Source of the DNA: Cyanobacteria bacterium MAG CAR3_bin_5
GTDB taxonomy: Bacteria > Cyanobacteriota > Cyanobacteriia > PCC-6307 > Cyanobiaceae
Direction: 5' to 3'
Length of the DNA stretch: 64,000 nt
Assembly (NCBI GenBank): GCA_026709085.1
Contig: JAPOTR010000050.1
Location: 42,105-106,104, forward strand
Shown here: one piece after another, positions 26,187-36,840 of the stretch
Position numbering within the stretch: the first letter of the stretch is position 1
Layout of the letters: every line of letters starts with the position of its first letter
Made by a program: the position numbers and the translations under genes
Notes under the pieces: generated by a model
Told to the model about the DNA's origin: nothing
The model's input: the letters and a program-made list of their open reading frames with translations, nothing else
Database searches by the model: none

Positions 26187-27827
26187 ATGACATCCGACTC
26201 CGTGTTGTCGGCTGCTGAATCAGCCGCCGGCTTTGCCGGCTTCGGCTTGCGCCCTGAACTGCTCCAGGCTCTCGCCGCCAGTGGCTATCGTCAGCCCTCT
26301 CCTGTGCAGGCCCGGACCATCCCCCTGCTGCTGCAACGCCGCGACCTGATTGCCCAGGCCCAGACGGGGACAGGCAAAACGGCGGCCTTCGCCCTGCCCT
26401 GTCTCCACAGCCTGGCGGCTGAGCAACGCTGTTGCCAGGTGCTGGTGTTGACGCCCACCCGGGAACTGGCCCTGCAGGTGGCCAAGTCCTTCGCCCGCTA
26501 TGGGGAGCAACTGCCCCAGGTGCAGGTTCTGCCCATCTATGGGGGCAGTGATTTCCGGCCCCAGATCCAGGGCCTGAGGCGGGGCGCCCAGGTGGTGGTG
26601 GGGACGCCCGGGCGGATCATGGATCACATGCGGCAGGGCACCCTCAATCTGGAGGGCTTGCGCGGCCTGGTGCTGGATGAAGCTGACGAGATGCTGCGCA
26701 TGGGCTTCATCGACGACGTGACCTGGATCATGGAGCGGACGCCGCCGGAGCGTCAGTTGATGCTCTTCTCCGCCACCATGCCGCCGGAGGTGCGCCAACT
26801 CTCGGGGCGGTTTCTCCAGGATCCCGCCGAGGTCACCATTGCCACCTCCAAGGCGGATACCCAGCGCATCCGCCAACAGTTGCTCATGGTCCATGCCAGC
26901 CAGAAGCTGCAGGCCCTGGTGCAGGTGCTGGACACGGAAGCCAGTGCAGCCACCATGGTGTTCGTGCGCACCAAGCAGGCCACGGTGGAAGTGGCCACCG
27001 CCCTGGACGGCCATGGCTACCACTGCGCGGCTCTCAACGGCGACGTGGCCCAGAGCCAGCGGGAGCAGGTGATTGAGCGGCTGCGGTCCGGCCGGTTGGA
27101 CGTGGTGGTGGCCACGGACGTGGCGGCCCGGGGCATTGACGTGGAGCGCATCGCCATGGTGATCAACTACGATGTTCCCCTGGATGCCGAGGTCTATGTC
27201 CATCGCATCGGCCGCACCGGTCGGGCCGGACGGCAGGGGCGGGCCCTGTTGCTGGCCACCCCCCGGGAGCGCCGTCTGGTGCAGGTCATTGAGCGGGCCA
27301 CCGGCCGGCAGCTTGAGGTGATGGAGTTCCCCGATGCCGATACGGTCAACCGGCGGCGGCGGCAGCGCTTCAAGGAGCGTGTCCTCGGGGCCCTGGACGG
27401 GGCGGACGTGCCCCTCTTCGAGAAGTTGGTGCAGGAGTTGAGCGCAGAGCAGGGACTGCCTGTGGAAAACATTGCCGCGGCCCTTGCCCAGCTTGTGCAG
27501 GGCGACAAGCCGTTTGCCTGGTCCATGGAAGAGCCTGTGCTGGGCCTGAACCCACGGCGCCAGTCCCGGCCCCTGGCGACCCACATGGACCGCTATCGAA
27601 TTGAGGTGGGCTGGAAACACCGGGTCAAGCCCGGCAACATTGTGGGGGCGCTGGCCAACCAGGCGGGCATCCGCGGCCAATCCATCGGCCGGATTCATAT
27701 TTTCGACGAGCACAGCACCGTCGATCTTCCCAAGAATCTGCCTGAAGGCCTGTTTGCCAACCTGCGCACCATGCGGGTGGTGAGCAAGCCTCTGCGCATC
27801 CGCAAGCTGGAGAGCAGCGCTGTCTAG
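26187..27827 (+). CDS. deaD: DEAD-box RNA helicase (CsdA/DeaD type)
   Basis: 546 residues from ATG 26187. ATP-dependent RNA unwinding, likely in ribosome assembly and cold or stress response. Motifs in order: Q motif GYRQPSPVQARTIP, motif I AQTGTGKT (about 56-63), PTRELALQ, GTPGRIMDH, DEAD box LDEADEMLRMGF (about 166), SAT in LFSATMPPEV, ATDVAARGIDVERI, HRIGRTGRAG. The C-terminal 80 residues (RYRIEVGWKHRVKPGNIVGA, LANQAGIRGQSIGRIHIFD) are the DbpA-type RNA-binding domain. Thirteen in-frame codons upstream are probably untranslated. ileS follows 29 bp downstream. Confidence 0.94.
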   Translation: MTSDSVLSAAESAAGFAGFGLRPELLQALAASGYRQPSPVQARTIPLLLQRRDLIAQAQTGTGKTAAFALPCLHSLAAEQRCCQVLVLTPTRELALQVAKSFARYGEQLPQVQVLPIYGGSDFRPQIQGLRRGAQVVVGTPGRIMDHMRQGTLNLEGLRGLVLDEADEMLRMGFIDDVTWIMERTPPERQLMLFSATMPPEVRQLSGRFLQDPAEVTIATSKADTQRIRQQLLMVHASQKLQALVQVLDTEASAATMVFVRTKQATVEVATALDGHGYHCAALNGDVAQSQREQVIERLRSGRLDVVVATDVAARGIDVERIAMVINYDVPLDAEVYVHRIGRTGRAGRQGRALLLATPRERRLVQVIERATGRQLEVMEFPDADTVNRRRRQRFKERVLGALDGADVPLFEKLVQELSAEQGLPVENIAAALAQLVQGDKPFAWSMEEPVLGLNPRRQSRPLATHMDRYRIEVGWKHRVKPGNIVGALANQAGIRGQSIGRIHIFDEHSTVDLPKNLPEGLFANLRTMRVVSKPLRIRKLESSAV

Positions 27828-27856
27828 ATTGCCAACACCTGAACCCACACCTTGCC

Positions 27857-30727
27857 GTGGAGAGTGACAGCACCCGGAGCACCATCAACCTCCCGAAAAC
27901 GAACTTCGGGATGCGGGCCAATGCCGTGGAGCGGGAGCCTCAACTCCAGCGGTTCTGGGCCGAGCACAAGGTGTATGAGCGGCTGAGCCAAAACAATCCC
28001 GGCCAGACCTTCATCCTCCACGACGGCCCCCCCTACGCCAACGGCGCCCTGCACATGGGCCACGCCCTCAACAAGGTGCTCAAGGACATCATCAACAAAT
28101 ACAGGCTGCTACAGGGGCGCAAGGTGCGTTTTGTGCCGGGTTGGGACTGCCATGGCCTGCCCATTGAACTGAAGGTGTTGCAAGAACTGACGCCGGAGCA
28201 GCGGCGGCAACTCACCCCCATCAAGCTGCGCAAGAAGGCGGCGGCCTATGCCCGCAAGCAAATGGAAGGGCAGCGGCAGGGCTTTCGTCGGTGGGGCATC
28301 TGGGGGGACTGGGACAACCCCTATCTCACCCTTCAAAAGGAGTATGAAGCCGCCCAGATCGGGGTGTTTGGCCGCATGGTGCTGGCCGGCCACATTTACC
28401 GCGGCCTGAAACCCGTGCATTGGAGTCCCAGTTCCCGCACAGCCCTGGCGGAAGCGGAGTTGGAGTATCCCGAGGGGCACACCAGTTCCAGCGTCTACGG
28501 GGCCTTCCCCGTGGAGACCGTGCCCACTGCCCTGGCCTCCCGTCTGGATGGGGCCACTGGCCAGGGGCAGCCGCTCCACCTGGCCATCTGGACCACCACC
28601 CCCTGGACCCTGCCCGCCAACGTGGCGGTGGCGGTGAATCCCCGTCTGGACTATGCCGTTGTGGCCACGGCGGGCGGGCGGCGGCTGGTGGTGGCCTGTG
28701 GGCGGCGGGAAGCCCTGAGCCAGGTGCTGAATGAACCCCTGGAGGTTCTCCGGACCGTACCGGGGACCGCACTGGAAGGGGTTGGCTATGAACACCCCCT
28801 GCTGGAGCGCCAGGGCCGGGTGGTGTTGGGGGGCGACATGGTCACCGCCGATTCCGGCACCGGTCTGGTGCATATCGCCCCGGGGCACGGAGCGGAAGAC
28901 TTTGTGGTGGGCCGGCGCTACAATCTGCCCATCCTTTGTCCCGTGGATGAAGAGGGGCGCTTTACCGCCGAGGCCGGCCCCTTCACCGGGCTCAACGTGC
29001 TGGAGGATGCCAATCCCGCCATCGTTGCCGCCCTCAAGGACCGGGGCGCCCTGCTGGCCTGTGTGCCCTATGGCCACCGCTACCCCTATGACTGGCGCAC
29101 GAAAAAACCCACCATCTTCCGGGCCACGGAACAATGGTTCGCCTCACTGGACGGCTTCCGGGAGGCGGCCCTGAAGGCCATCGGCCAGGTCACATGGCTG
29201 CCCGACTCCGGCCGGAACCGCATTGAGGCCATGGTGCGGGAGCGGGGGGACTGGTGCATTTCCCGGCAACGGGTCTGGGGGGTGCCCATCCCGGTGTTCT
29301 ATGCCCGCAGCGGGGACGAGGTGCTGCTCAATGAAGACACCCTTGCCCATGTGCAGCAACTCTTTGCCACCCACGGCAGCGATGCCTGGTGGACCATGGA
29401 CGAGGACCAACTGCTGCCGCCCGCCTATGCCCCGGAGGCGGAGCGCTGGCGCAAGGGCGCCGACACCATGGACGTGTGGTTTGATTCCGGCTCAAGCTGG
29501 GCGGCCGTGGCGGCCGGCCGTGAGGAACTCGCCTATCCGGCCCATCTCTACCTGGAAGGCTCGGATCAGCACCGGGGCTGGTTTCAGTCGTCCCTGCTCA
29601 CGTCTGTTGCCGTCCATGGTCATGCTCCCTACCGCTGTGTGCTCACCCACGGCTTCACCCTGGACGAACAGGGCCGCAAGATGAGCAAATCCCTGGGCAA
29701 CGTGGTGGATCCCACGGTGATCATTGCCGGTGGCAAAAACAGGAAAAAGGAGCCGGCCTACGGGGCTGACGTGTTGCGGCTCTGGGTGAGTTCCGTGGAC
29801 TACTCCTCCGACGTGCCCATCGGCTCCGCCATCTTAAGGCAACTGGCGGACGTGTATCGCAAAGTGCGCAACACCTGCCGCTACATGCTGGGCAACGTTT
29901 ATGACTTCCAACCGGAGCGGGACGGTGTTCCCTTTGACAAGCTGGCATGGTTGGACCGCTGGCTGCTGCATCGCACGGCAGAGGTGCTCCAGGAGGCAAC
30001 CAGAGCGTTTGAAGCCTATGAATTCTATCGCTTCTTCCAGATTCTTCAGAACTTCTGTGTGGTTGACCTTTCCAACTTTTATCTGGATATTGTCAAGGAT
30101 AGATTATACATCAGCGCCCCCCATGATGAATCGCGGCGCCAGTGCCAAACGGTGCTGGCGGTGGTGGTGGAGCAGTTGGCGGGCATGATGGCCCCTGTGC
30201 TCTGCCACATGGCCGAGGACATCTGGCAGAACCTCCCCTACCCTGTTCGGGAAACCTCCGTGTTTGAGCGGGGTTGGCCCCGGGCCGCTGCCGAATGGCG
30301 CCATGACCGGTTGGCGGCGGTGGTGCGGCAACTGCGCCGCCTGCGCACCAGCGTCAACCGTCAGCTTCAGGCCAGCCAGGCCGCCGGCCACCTGGGCGCT
30401 TCCCTGGAGGCGCAGGTGTACCTGGCTATTCAGGATCCAGCCATGGAAGAGGCCGTCGCCTGGCTCCGGGACCAGGGCGCCAGCACGGAAGATCTGCTGA
30501 AAGACTGGCTCCTGGTCTCCCAACTGCACATGGGCGGTGATCCCTTGCCTCAACCCCTGGCGGAATCCCGGGACGACGGCCTCCGCATCCAGGTGGCCAA
30601 GGCGGATGGTTGGAAGTGTTCCCGTTGCTGGCACTACACCACGGATCAGGGGCAGGTATTGGCCGACGGTTCCCACATCTGTGATCGCTGCGCAGGCGTT
30701 CTCCGCCGTTCCGCAACAGCCGCGTGA
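27857..30727 (+). CDS. ileS: Isoleucyl-tRNA synthetase
   Basis: 956 residues, class I synthetase. HIGH-type motif [16 protein letters not shown] (about 57-72), editing domain with [22 protein letters not shown] near 608, and a C-terminal zinc site C-x2-C...C-x2-C (CSRCWHY ... CDRC, about 920-942), as in bacterial type IleRS. The start is GTG at 27857 in a normal position ([20 protein letters not shown] follows). Same strand as deaD and hisB, a probable operon. Complete and unremarkable. Confidence 0.97.
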   Translation: MESDSTRSTINLPKTNFGMRANAVEREPQLQRFWAEHKVYERLSQNNPGQTFILHDGPPYANGALHMGHALNKVLKDIINKYRLLQGRKVRFVPGWDCHGLPIELKVLQELTPEQRRQLTPIKLRKKAAAYARKQMEGQRQGFRRWGIWGDWDNPYLTLQKEYEAAQIGVFGRMVLAGHIYRGLKPVHWSPSSRTALAEAELEYPEGHTSSSVYGAFPVETVPTALASRLDGATGQGQPLHLAIWTTTPWTLPANVAVAVNPRLDYAVVATAGGRRLVVACGRREALSQVLNEPLEVLRTVPGTALEGVGYEHPLLERQGRVVLGGDMVTADSGTGLVHIAPGHGAEDFVVGRRYNLPILCPVDEEGRFTAEAGPFTGLNVLEDANPAIVAALKDRGALLACVPYGHRYPYDWRTKKPTIFRATEQWFASLDGFREAALKAIGQVTWLPDSGRNRIEAMVRERGDWCISRQRVWGVPIPVFYARSGDEVLLNEDTLAHVQQLFATHGSDAWWTMDEDQLLPPAYAPEAERWRKGADTMDVWFDSGSSWAAVAAGREELAYPAHLYLEGSDQHRGWFQSSLLTSVAVHGHAPYRCVLTHGFTLDEQGRKMSKSLGNVVDPTVIIAGGKNRKKEPAYGADVLRLWVSSVDYSSDVPIGSAILRQLADVYRKVRNTCRYMLGNVYDFQPERDGVPFDKLAWLDRWLLHRTAEVLQEATRAFEAYEFYRFFQILQNFCVVDLSNFYLDIVKDRLYISAPHDESRRQCQTVLAVVVEQLAGMMAPVLCHMAEDIWQNLPYPVRETSVFERGWPRAAAEWRHDRLAAVVRQLRRLRTSVNRQLQASQAAGHLGASLEAQVYLAIQDPAMEEAVAWLRDQGASTEDLLKDWLLVSQLHMGGDPLPQPLAESRDDGLRIQVAKADGWKCSRCWHYTTDQGQVLADGSHICDRCAGVLRRSATAA

Positions 30728-30762
30728 CCCCGCAAACTCAGTGCATCGGATCCCCTCCTCCT

Positions 30763-31419
30763 ATGGCAGCCGTTCCCCAATCAGTGTCGAGCACCATCAA
30801 CGCGCACCATGCGGGGCGCACCGGTTCCGTGGAACGGGTCACCCGGGAAACCCAGGTGCGGCTGCGGCTGAACCTGGACGGAACCGGTTGTGGCCAGGTG
30901 GAGACCACCATCCCTTTCCTGGACCATATGCTCATGCAACTGGTGAGCCATGGCCTCTTTGATCTGCAGGCGCAGGCCCAGGGGGACACCGAGATTGACG
31001 ACCACCACACCAACGAAGACGTGGGCATCAGCCTGGGGCAGGCGTTGGGGCAGGCGTTGGGGGATCGCCGTGGGATTTATCGTTTCGGGCATTTCCTGGC
31101 CCCGTTGGACGAGGCCCTGGTGCAGGTGGCCCTGGATTGCTCCGGCCGGCCCCATCTGGAGTTTGATCTGCAACTGCGCTCCGAGCGCATTGGCCGCTAC
31201 GACACCCAGCTTGTGCGGGAATTCTTCGTAGCCGTGGTGAACAACAGCGGCCTCACCCTGCACATCCGCCAACTCCACGGCCGCAACGACCACCACATCG
31301 TGGAAGCCTGCTTCAAAGCCTTTGCCCGGGCCTTGCGCATGGCCACGGAGGTGGACCCCCGCCGCTCCGGCCAGGTGCCCAGTTCCAAGGGGGTGCTGGA
31401 GCAGGCGGGAGGTGGGTGA
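30763..31419 (+). CDS. hisB: Imidazoleglycerol-phosphate dehydratase
   Basis: 218 residues from ATG 30763. Sixth step of histidine synthesis; a stand-alone dehydratase without the phosphatase half found in enterobacteria. Metal-binding motifs: [44 protein letters not shown], with SSKGVLE at the end. The frame extends back to a GTG at 30724 that overlaps the ileS stop; this longer N-terminus is unlike the family. Confidence 0.95.
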   Translation: MAAVPQSVSSTINAHHAGRTGSVERVTRETQVRLRLNLDGTGCGQVETTIPFLDHMLMQLVSHGLFDLQAQAQGDTEIDDHHTNEDVGISLGQALGQALGDRRGIYRFGHFLAPLDEALVQVALDCSGRPHLEFDLQLRSERIGRYDTQLVREFFVAVVNNSGLTLHIRQLHGRNDHHIVEACFKAFARALRMATEVDPRRSGQVPSSKGVLEQAGGG

Positions 31420-31496
31420 GGGTGGGTGTATTCTGTTGCCGGCTTTTTGGAATGGACACGGTTTTCTGCTAGCCTTTAAAAGAACGTGTTGGAGAC

Positions 31497-32150
31497 ATGA
31501 GCATGAGCGACCTTTCCTGTCGCGTCATGGAACATGCCGAGGGACTTCCGGAAGCCACGCCACTGTCCCCGGATGCTCTGTGCCATCTTGGCAATCCCAA
31601 TGCGGTGGATGAGGAGTTGCAGCGCTTGACACAATCGGGTCGTTTAATGCGGATCTGCGAAGGGGTATATATGCGCCCGATTGAAACCCGGTTTGGCCTC
31701 CGGGCGCCCCGGGTCAGCAAGGCGCTCAAGACTCTCGCGGCGCTCTGGAGCGAGACCATCGTGCCGTGTGGCGGCGCCGTAGCAAATTGCCTGGGCCTAA
31801 CCACACAGAATCCCGTGCGTGAAGTCTATCTCACCTCCGGTCCCGACCGACGGCTGCACTTTGGCTCGCCCGTCGTCGCGTTGCGTCATGCCCCGAGTTG
31901 GCAACTGGCGGCTCCTCATCGCAAAGCAGGAGACGTCATCCGTGCCCTGGAATGGCTCGGCCCAGAAGAAGCGGAGGACGGCCTCAAAGCGGTTCTGCCA
32001 ACTCTCTCCAAGGCAGACCGGAGAGAGTTGGCCGACATACAGGCTGCCGCCGCCACCGTGCCCCGTTTTGCGGTTGAGCAGGTCACCCCCGCTCTGTCCC
32101 GTCGGATGGTGGTGGAACAACCGACCAGCGCACGTCTTGCACATGGCTGA
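31497..32150 (+). CDS. AbiEi-like antitoxin (DUF6088)
   Basis: 217 residues. The N-terminal winged-helix layout (AVDEELQRLTQSGRLMRICE, then GVYMRP) and the block GGAVANCLGLTTQNP identify the DUF6088/AbiEi antitoxin group, which represses its own operon and neutralises an AbiEii nucleotidyltransferase toxin. The toxin gene expected downstream starts at once (8-bp overlap) but is truncated. ATG 31503 has better spacing from GGAG than ATG 31497. GC-rich, so the locus is adapted or old. Confidence 0.8.
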   Translation: MSMSDLSCRVMEHAEGLPEATPLSPDALCHLGNPNAVDEELQRLTQSGRLMRICEGVYMRPIETRFGLRAPRVSKALKTLAALWSETIVPCGGAVANCLGLTTQNPVREVYLTSGPDRRLHFGSPVVALRHAPSWQLAAPHRKAGDVIRALEWLGPEEAEDGLKAVLPTLSKADRRELADIQAAAATVPRFAVEQVTPALSRRMVVEQPTSARLAHG

Positions 32151-32364
32151 GACGAGATTTCAGGATCTCTCCCCCGCTGACAGGCGCGACGCTCTTGAGG
32201 TGGCAGAACAAAAGGGATTAAGGCCGGAATCTACCATGGAATACGTGTACCACCAGAACACTCGCCTGGTCTGCCGCCACTTTGCCCGTGTCCTGTGTCC
32301 TGATCCACCATCAGGCAGCAATCCCTGCCGTCAAATACCTGCATTGAGGGTTGGGCAAGCGTAA
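32143..32364 (+). pseudogene. Truncated AbiEii toxin
   Basis: The frame starts MAETRFQDLSPADRRDALEV, closely matching the opening of AbiEii nucleotidyltransferases (RFLxLxPADRREALxVAAxxxGRPAxLLEKD). Homology stops after about 37 residues and the frame ends at 32364 without the GGTSLSK nucleotidyltransferase motif. The gene was probably cut when the hsdM segment arrived. No activity expected. Confidence 0.6.
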
Positions 32365-32409
32365 GCTCAGCAAATCCACCCAGTCCCTTCCGCCCGCTCG
32401 CCAGCCACC

Positions 32410-34491
32410 TTGACCCATTCAGCGCCCACCCTTACCGCCACCGAACTGGGAGACCTGCTGCTGGAGGTGTTGCCGCCCGACGGGCGCACCATGGGCAACA
32501 TCCCGGCCCGGGAGGCCCTCAGCAGGGCGGCGGAGCGGACCATCAGCGAAGGGGAATACCAACGGATCCGGGACAGGGCGCTGGTGCTGGGCACCGTGAG
32601 GAAAGGCCGGGGGCGGGGCGGCTCCATCGCCCTGGCGGCAGGCATCGAGGGAGGCAGTCGCTACGCGGCCCCTGCTGCGGCTGGCGGGAACGGGCATGGA
32701 CCTTCAGCGGGGCGGCGTCGCAGCGTGAAGAACGGGGCTGGCGCCGCCACTGGGTCACCCACCTTCAGGATCGGGCAACCACTGACCCTCTCCCAACTGG
32801 AATCGTTCCTCTGGACAAGCGCCGACATCCTGCGGGGCAGCATGGATGCTTCGGAATTCAAGGATTACATCTTCGGGATGCTGTTCCTGAAACGTCTGTC
32901 CGACGCCTTCGAGGAAGCGCGGGAAGGGGTGATCCGGTATTACCTGGATCGGGGCAAGACCCGGGAGCAAGCAGAGGACCTGGCCAACGACCAGGACGAG
33001 TACCACAAAACGTTCTACGTGCCGGAGCGGGGACGGTGGGACAACCTCAAGGACCTGAAACACGACATCGGCGCGGAATTGAACAAGGCAACCGAAGCCA
33101 TCGAGGAGACCAACCCCGCACTGGAGGGGGTGCTGGTCTCCATTGACTTCAACATCAAGAACAAACTGGACGACCGCAAACTCCGGGACCTGCTCTCCCA
33201 CTACTCCACCTTCCGCCTGCGCAATGAAGACTTCGAGCGGCCCGACCTGCTGGGGGCCGCCTACGAATACCTGATCAAGATGTTTGCCGATTCGGCCGGC
33301 AAGAAAGGGGGCGAGTTCTATACCCCCAGCGAGGTGGTGCAACTGCTGGTGGCCCTGCTGAAACCCCGTGGGGGGATGAGGGTCTACGACCCCACCTGCG
33401 GCTCCGGGGGAATGCTGATCCAGACCAGGAACTACCTGGCAACCCACGGCGAGAATCCCGCCAACCTGCAATTGTTCGGCCAGGAAATGAACCTGTCAAC
33501 CTGGGCCATCTGCAAACTCAACATGTTCCTGCACGGCGTCCTCAGCGCCGACATCAGAAAAGGCGACACCCTGGGGGAGCCGCAGCACCTGGAGAACGGA
33601 GAACTGATGCGCTTTGACCGGGTGATTGCCAATCCCCCCTTCTCCCTGAAAAACTGGGGCCGTGACCTGGCCGAGCACGACGGCCATGGGCGGTATCGTT
33701 TCGGCATTCCCCCCAAGGACGCTGGCGATCTGGCCTTTGTGCAACACATGATCGCTTCCTTGAACCAGGCCGGCGTCATGGGTGTGGTGGCGCCCCACGG
33801 GGTTCTGTTTCGTGGTGGGGCGGAGGGGGAGATTCGGAAAGGCATCCTGGAGGACGACCTGATGGAAGCGGTGATCGGGCTACCGGCCGGGTTGTTCTAC
33901 GGAACCGGGATCCCGGCGGCGCTGCTGATCATCAACAAGAACAAACCTCCCGAGCGACGGGGTAAGGTGCTTTTCATCAATGCTGAACTGGATTTCCAGG
34001 AAGGCAAGAATCAGAACATCCTGCGGGAACAAGACATTGAAAAAGTGGTACACTGCTTTGACGGCTACAACACAATCAAACGGTTCTCGCGGGTGGCCAC
34101 CTTGCAAGACATCCGGGACAATCACCACAACCTCAACATCCGCCGCTACGCCGACACCTCCCCACCCCCGGAACCCTTTGACGTGGGCGGCATTCTCCAC
34201 GGCGGCGTACCCATCAAGGAAATTCAAGACGAATACATCCAGGAAATTCTCGACGGCTTTGACGTGGGTTTGGCGCTGGTTCCCAAGGATGCCGAATACC
34301 TGCAATTCAAGGATGCCATCAAAGAGAAATCCCAGATCCGCCAACACCTGGGGGATGCTCCCGATGCCGTAATTCAGCAATTTGAACGGTGGTGGGACAA
34401 GTATGGGGTTTCACTGGCTCGGATTGATGCTGAAGTGCAAGAGGCGGAAGCCGTGATGCACGGGTTTTTGGAGGAGTTGGGTTATGAGTAG
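32410..34491 (+). CDS. hsdM: Type I restriction-modification DNA methyltransferase
   Basis: About 693 residues. Methylates adenine and is part of the HsdRMS complex. An N-terminal extra region (1-110) resembles a winged-helix module ([20 protein letters not shown]). HsdM proper starts near 120: [50 protein letters not shown] motif [11 protein letters not shown] (about 325), catalytic NPPF (about 407). The first codon of this frame is a TTG without a clear ribosome site, so the start is uncertain. It overlaps hsdS by 8 bp. Confidence 0.93.
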   Translation: MTHSAPTLTATELGDLLLEVLPPDGRTMGNIPAREALSRAAERTISEGEYQRIRDRALVLGTVRKGRGRGGSIALAAGIEGGSRYAAPAAAGGNGHGPSAGRRRSVKNGAGAATGSPTFRIGQPLTLSQLESFLWTSADILRGSMDASEFKDYIFGMLFLKRLSDAFEEAREGVIRYYLDRGKTREQAEDLANDQDEYHKTFYVPERGRWDNLKDLKHDIGAELNKATEAIEETNPALEGVLVSIDFNIKNKLDDRKLRDLLSHYSTFRLRNEDFERPDLLGAAYEYLIKMFADSAGKKGGEFYTPSEVVQLLVALLKPRGGMRVYDPTCGSGGMLIQTRNYLATHGENPANLQLFGQEMNLSTWAICKLNMFLHGVLSADIRKGDTLGEPQHLENGELMRFDRVIANPPFSLKNWGRDLAEHDGHGRYRFGIPPKDAGDLAFVQHMIASLNQAGVMGVVAPHGVLFRGGAEGEIRKGILEDDLMEAVIGLPAGLFYGTGIPAALLIINKNKPPERRGKVLFINAELDFQEGKNQNILREQDIEKVVHCFDGYNTIKRFSRVATLQDIRDNHHNLNIRRYADTSPPPEPFDVGGILHGGVPIKEIQDEYIQEILDGFDVGLALVPKDAEYLQFKDAIKEKSQIRQHLGDAPDAVIQQFERWWDKYGVSLARIDAEVQEAEAVMHGFLEELGYE

Positions 34492-35647
34492 TCTCCACCT
34501 AAAATCACTCAAAGAACTCTGCAGGGTAAATCCAGAAACTCTCGATGACTCAACAAATCCTTGGAGCAAATTCCGATACATTGACCTGTCATCAGTAAGG
34601 AATCAAAAAATAGACTTATGCACTGAGGCACTGTCATTTAAACAACTACCGTCACGGGCGAGGAGAAAAATAAAACAAAACGACGTTCTCCTAGGTACCG
34701 TCAGACCCAATCTGAAAAACTTTGCTTTTATTGATTCAGAAGCAGATGATCTTGTCTGCTCTACGGGTTTTGCTGTACTACGCTCAAGAGAAAGAGAGTC
34801 AGATCCTAATTATATATTTCATGTCATCAACAGTGATTTTGTAGGCAGACAACTTAATGCTTTAGTCACTGGATCTAATTATCCAGCAGTGAATGCAAAT
34901 CAAGTTGCGGAATTACTTCTACCTGCGCCCCCACTCCTCGAGCAGAAAAAGATCGCCGAGATACTTTCGGGGATTGATAAAATAATTGCAAGATATTCAC
35001 AAAAGAGAGAAAAGCTATCAAAACTGCGATCAGCATTACGTAGCGATCTTCTCTCTGGTCGCAAAGGGAGTTGGGGTATGAGTGAATGGCCTTCTGAATT
35101 ACATATGCAAACCCTGGGAGAGTCATGTGATATTCATGATTCAAAAAGGATTCCACTTAGTTCTGAACAAAGGCAGACCAGGAAGGGCGAATATCCTTAT
35201 TATGGAGCAAATAACATTCAAGATTACATTGATGCCTATCTTTTCGATTTTGATGCTGTTTTGCTGGCAGAAGATGGTGGTTATTATGATGAATACCAGT
35301 CCAGGCCTATTGCCCAATTTGCAACTGGAAAATACTGGGTCAATAACCATGCTCACATTCTCACAGGCAAAACAGAGATGGACATAAGATTCTTGTTTTA
35401 CTCTTTGATTCATAAAAACATCTTATCATACATCAATACTGGAACCAGATCCAAGCTCAATCAATCTGAATTAAAGCAAATTGAGATTCTAGTTCCCCCA
35501 CTCCCCGAGCAGAAAAAGATCGCCGAGATACTTTCAGGGGTTGACCATCAGATGGCAACATTACTTGATGCAGAGAAAAAGTACGTCTCGCTGAAGCAAG
35601 CAATCGCAGCAGATCTCCTCTCCGGCCGCAAGCGGGTCAGTGTCTAA
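34484..35647 (+). CDS. hsdS: Type I specificity subunit
   Basis: 387 residues. Sets the bipartite target site of the type I enzyme. Two target-recognition domains (about 1-145 and 200-335), each followed by a conserved helical region: [20 protein letters not shown] and [20 protein letters not shown]. The half-and-half symmetry is complete. The recognition parts are AT-rich while the conserved ends are nearly identical in DNA, allowing half-gene exchange. Overlaps hsdM by 8 bp; hsdR is separated from it by an inverted gene pair. Confidence 0.93.
   Translation: MSSLHLKSLKELCRVNPETLDDSTNPWSKFRYIDLSSVRNQKIDLCTEALSFKQLPSRARRKIKQNDVLLGTVRPNLKNFAFIDSEADDLVCSTGFAVLRSRERESDPNYIFHVINSDFVGRQLNALVTGSNYPAVNANQVAELLLPAPPLLEQKKIAEILSGIDKIIARYSQKREKLSKLRSALRSDLLSGRKGSWGMSEWPSELHMQTLGESCDIHDSKRIPLSSEQRQTRKGEYPYYGANNIQDYIDAYLFDFDAVLLAEDGGYYDEYQSRPIAQFATGKYWVNNHAHILTGKTEMDIRFLFYSLIHKNILSYINTGTRSKLNQSELKQIEILVPPLPEQKKIAEILSGVDHQMATLLDAEKKYVSLKQAIAADLLSGRKRVSV
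34928..34976 (+). repeat. hsdS internal repeat, copy 1
   Basis: CCCCCACTCCTCGAGCAGAA and the following 29 bases are repeated almost identically at 35495-35543. It encodes the first conserved spacer helix ([14 protein letters not shown]). Confidence 0.85.
35495..35543 (+). repeat. hsdS internal repeat, copy 2
   Basis: Matches 34928-34976 with only a few differences over 49 bp; copies are 567 bp (189 codons) apart and in the same frame. It encodes [14 protein letters not shown]. Confidence 0.85.
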
Positions 35648-35772
35648 CCATGACAAAGTGATTGCAGAAGCTTGTTTAGCTTTCTCATGGTTGGGTGCTT
35701 ACTTACGATGATGCCAAAGCCTCAAAACTTGCCTCCACTACGGTCTTATGAGTCTTAGATTAAGTCTTAATT

Positions 35773-36309
35773 CTATTGGTTTGATCCTCTGTTGATATTT
35801 TTCTGATTGTGTAGTCCAATAAGAAATGTATAAGCCTGTATAGTTTTATGTATTTTCTTCCAAGCACTAAAAGAATCTTGAGACATATTAGCATATTCAA
35901 GAGCTTGATGCTTAAAATAATTCATACTTAAATTATAATCTGCATTGATACGAGCTTCTTGAAGAAGAACAAAATTAGATGCAACAAGCACTAATCTTTC
36001 ATCAAGAGTATTTGTACCAAAAACAGAACTAAGGTCTTCTGATATTTGTCTTTTGGAAAATTGTTGTGCAACATTTTTCATGTTAGCATGTTGAAATGTG
36101 CGTGCAAGGTGATGTCTTAATGGAGCATAATCTTTTTTGCCAACACAAATGGATTTAATGGCTTCATTAACTAGTAAATGAAATAATGCATAATAAGAAG
36201 CTGATATAGATCGGCGAAGGTCAGCTTGAGCAGGTCTTTGTTTTGATCTTCCAGCCAGATGAAACGCTTGCTTTAAAAGGCCATGATGCAAAGTTCTTGG
36301 AATTGACAT
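35773..36309 (-). CDS. HEPN-like helical protein inside the type I locus
   Basis: 178 residues, almost all helix. DLRRSISASYYALFHLLVNE (about 30-49) is the core helix pattern of HEPN/UPF0332-type proteins (RxAxSRAYYAxFH). HEPN proteins are often RNases of toxin-antitoxin or defence systems with an Rx4-6H site; I see RRSISASYYALFH and RHHLAR but cannot assign a catalytic pair with confidence. It starts 3 bp after the stop of the gene at 36313-36687, so the two are one operon. Very AT-rich and inverted relative to hsdS and hsdR, a clear insertion. Confidence 0.65.
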   Translation of the reverse strand: MSIPRTLHHGLLKQAFHLAGRSKQRPAQADLRRSISASYYALFHLLVNEAIKSICVGKKDYAPLRHHLARTFQHANMKNVAQQFSKRQISEDLSSVFGTNTLDERLVLVASNFVLLQEARINADYNLSMNYFKHQALEYANMSQDSFSAWKKIHKTIQAYTFLIGLHNQKNINRGSNQ

Positions 36310-36312
36310 TTT

Positions 36313-36687
36313 TTATTCCTCAAAATCAGAAGGAATATGAAAATGAACATATACAAATCTTCTGTAATTTATTTTTTCTCCGATTAAATCGCGAACGATA
36401 GTGCGAATCTCTCTTCTTCTACCAAATCTAGTTTTTTCATCTTTAACATCATCATCATCTACTGTTCCATGTACATAAATAGCAGGATCATTTGAATTAT
36501 CACGTTTAAATGCAACATTCCAGTTACTTACATAAGTAGGCAGCGAGTTTTTGATTTTATCAAGTTCTTCTTTAAGATAATTTTCAGAAATCCCTGGTTC
36601 TGCATCTTGCTCTGAAATCAATGGAGGCATTGCATTGGTAAGAGGCATTTTATGTAGGGCCTGATTAGACCCTGATATGGAGTGCAT
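36313..36687 (-). CDS. Unknown partner of the HEPN-like protein
   Basis: 124 residues, not recognised. No signal or membrane segment; C-terminal half basic and strand-rich (KTRFGRRREIRTIVRDLIGE, then YRRFVYVHFHIP). First gene of a two-gene AT-rich operon with the HEPN-like gene 3 bp downstream. ATG 36648 (MPLTNAMPP) may be the true start, because a plausible TTGACG/TAGCAT promoter sits right at ATG 36687. As a small partner of a HEPN protein it could be an antitoxin or sensor; this is inference. Confidence 0.55.
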   Translation of the reverse strand: MHSISGSNQALHKMPLTNAMPPLISEQDAEPGISENYLKEELDKIKNSLPTYVSNWNVAFKRDNSNDPAIYVHGTVDDDDVKDEKTRFGRRREIRTIVRDLIGEKINYRRFVYVHFHIPSDFEE

Positions 36688-36689
36688 CG

Positions 36690-36719
36690 ATGCTACACTA
36701 TTAATCTATCTCTCGTCAA
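36690..36719 (-). promoter_or_regulatory. Possible promoter of the HEPN-like pair
   Basis: On the reverse strand TTGACG (36719-36714), an 18-base spacer and TAGCAT (36695-36690) resemble a sigma-70 promoter. It points into the two-gene unit. By-eye call only. Confidence 0.35.
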
Positions 36720-36792
36720 GCTCATGTGTGCCACTATTTTAACTGTCACTTTAGTGCTGAGTTCTCACCGTTGTCAAGTGCTCCAAGGTGCT

Positions 36793-36823
36793 TTGACTTT
36801 GAGAACTCTTGAAGTGATATGAT
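36793..36823 (+). promoter_or_regulatory. Possible hsdR promoter
   Basis: TTGACT (36793-36798) and TATGAT (36818-36823) separated by 19 bases, about 100 bp before the hsdR ATG. The spacing is slightly long. It would let hsdR be expressed separately from hsdM-hsdS. Confidence 0.35.
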
Positions 36824-36840
36824 CCTTAAATATAAAAAAG

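Noticed and set aside
26220..27848. A 542-codon open frame opposite deaD
   Set aside because: Antisense to a gene with all DEAD-box motifs; His/Gly/Gln-rich and without any motif.
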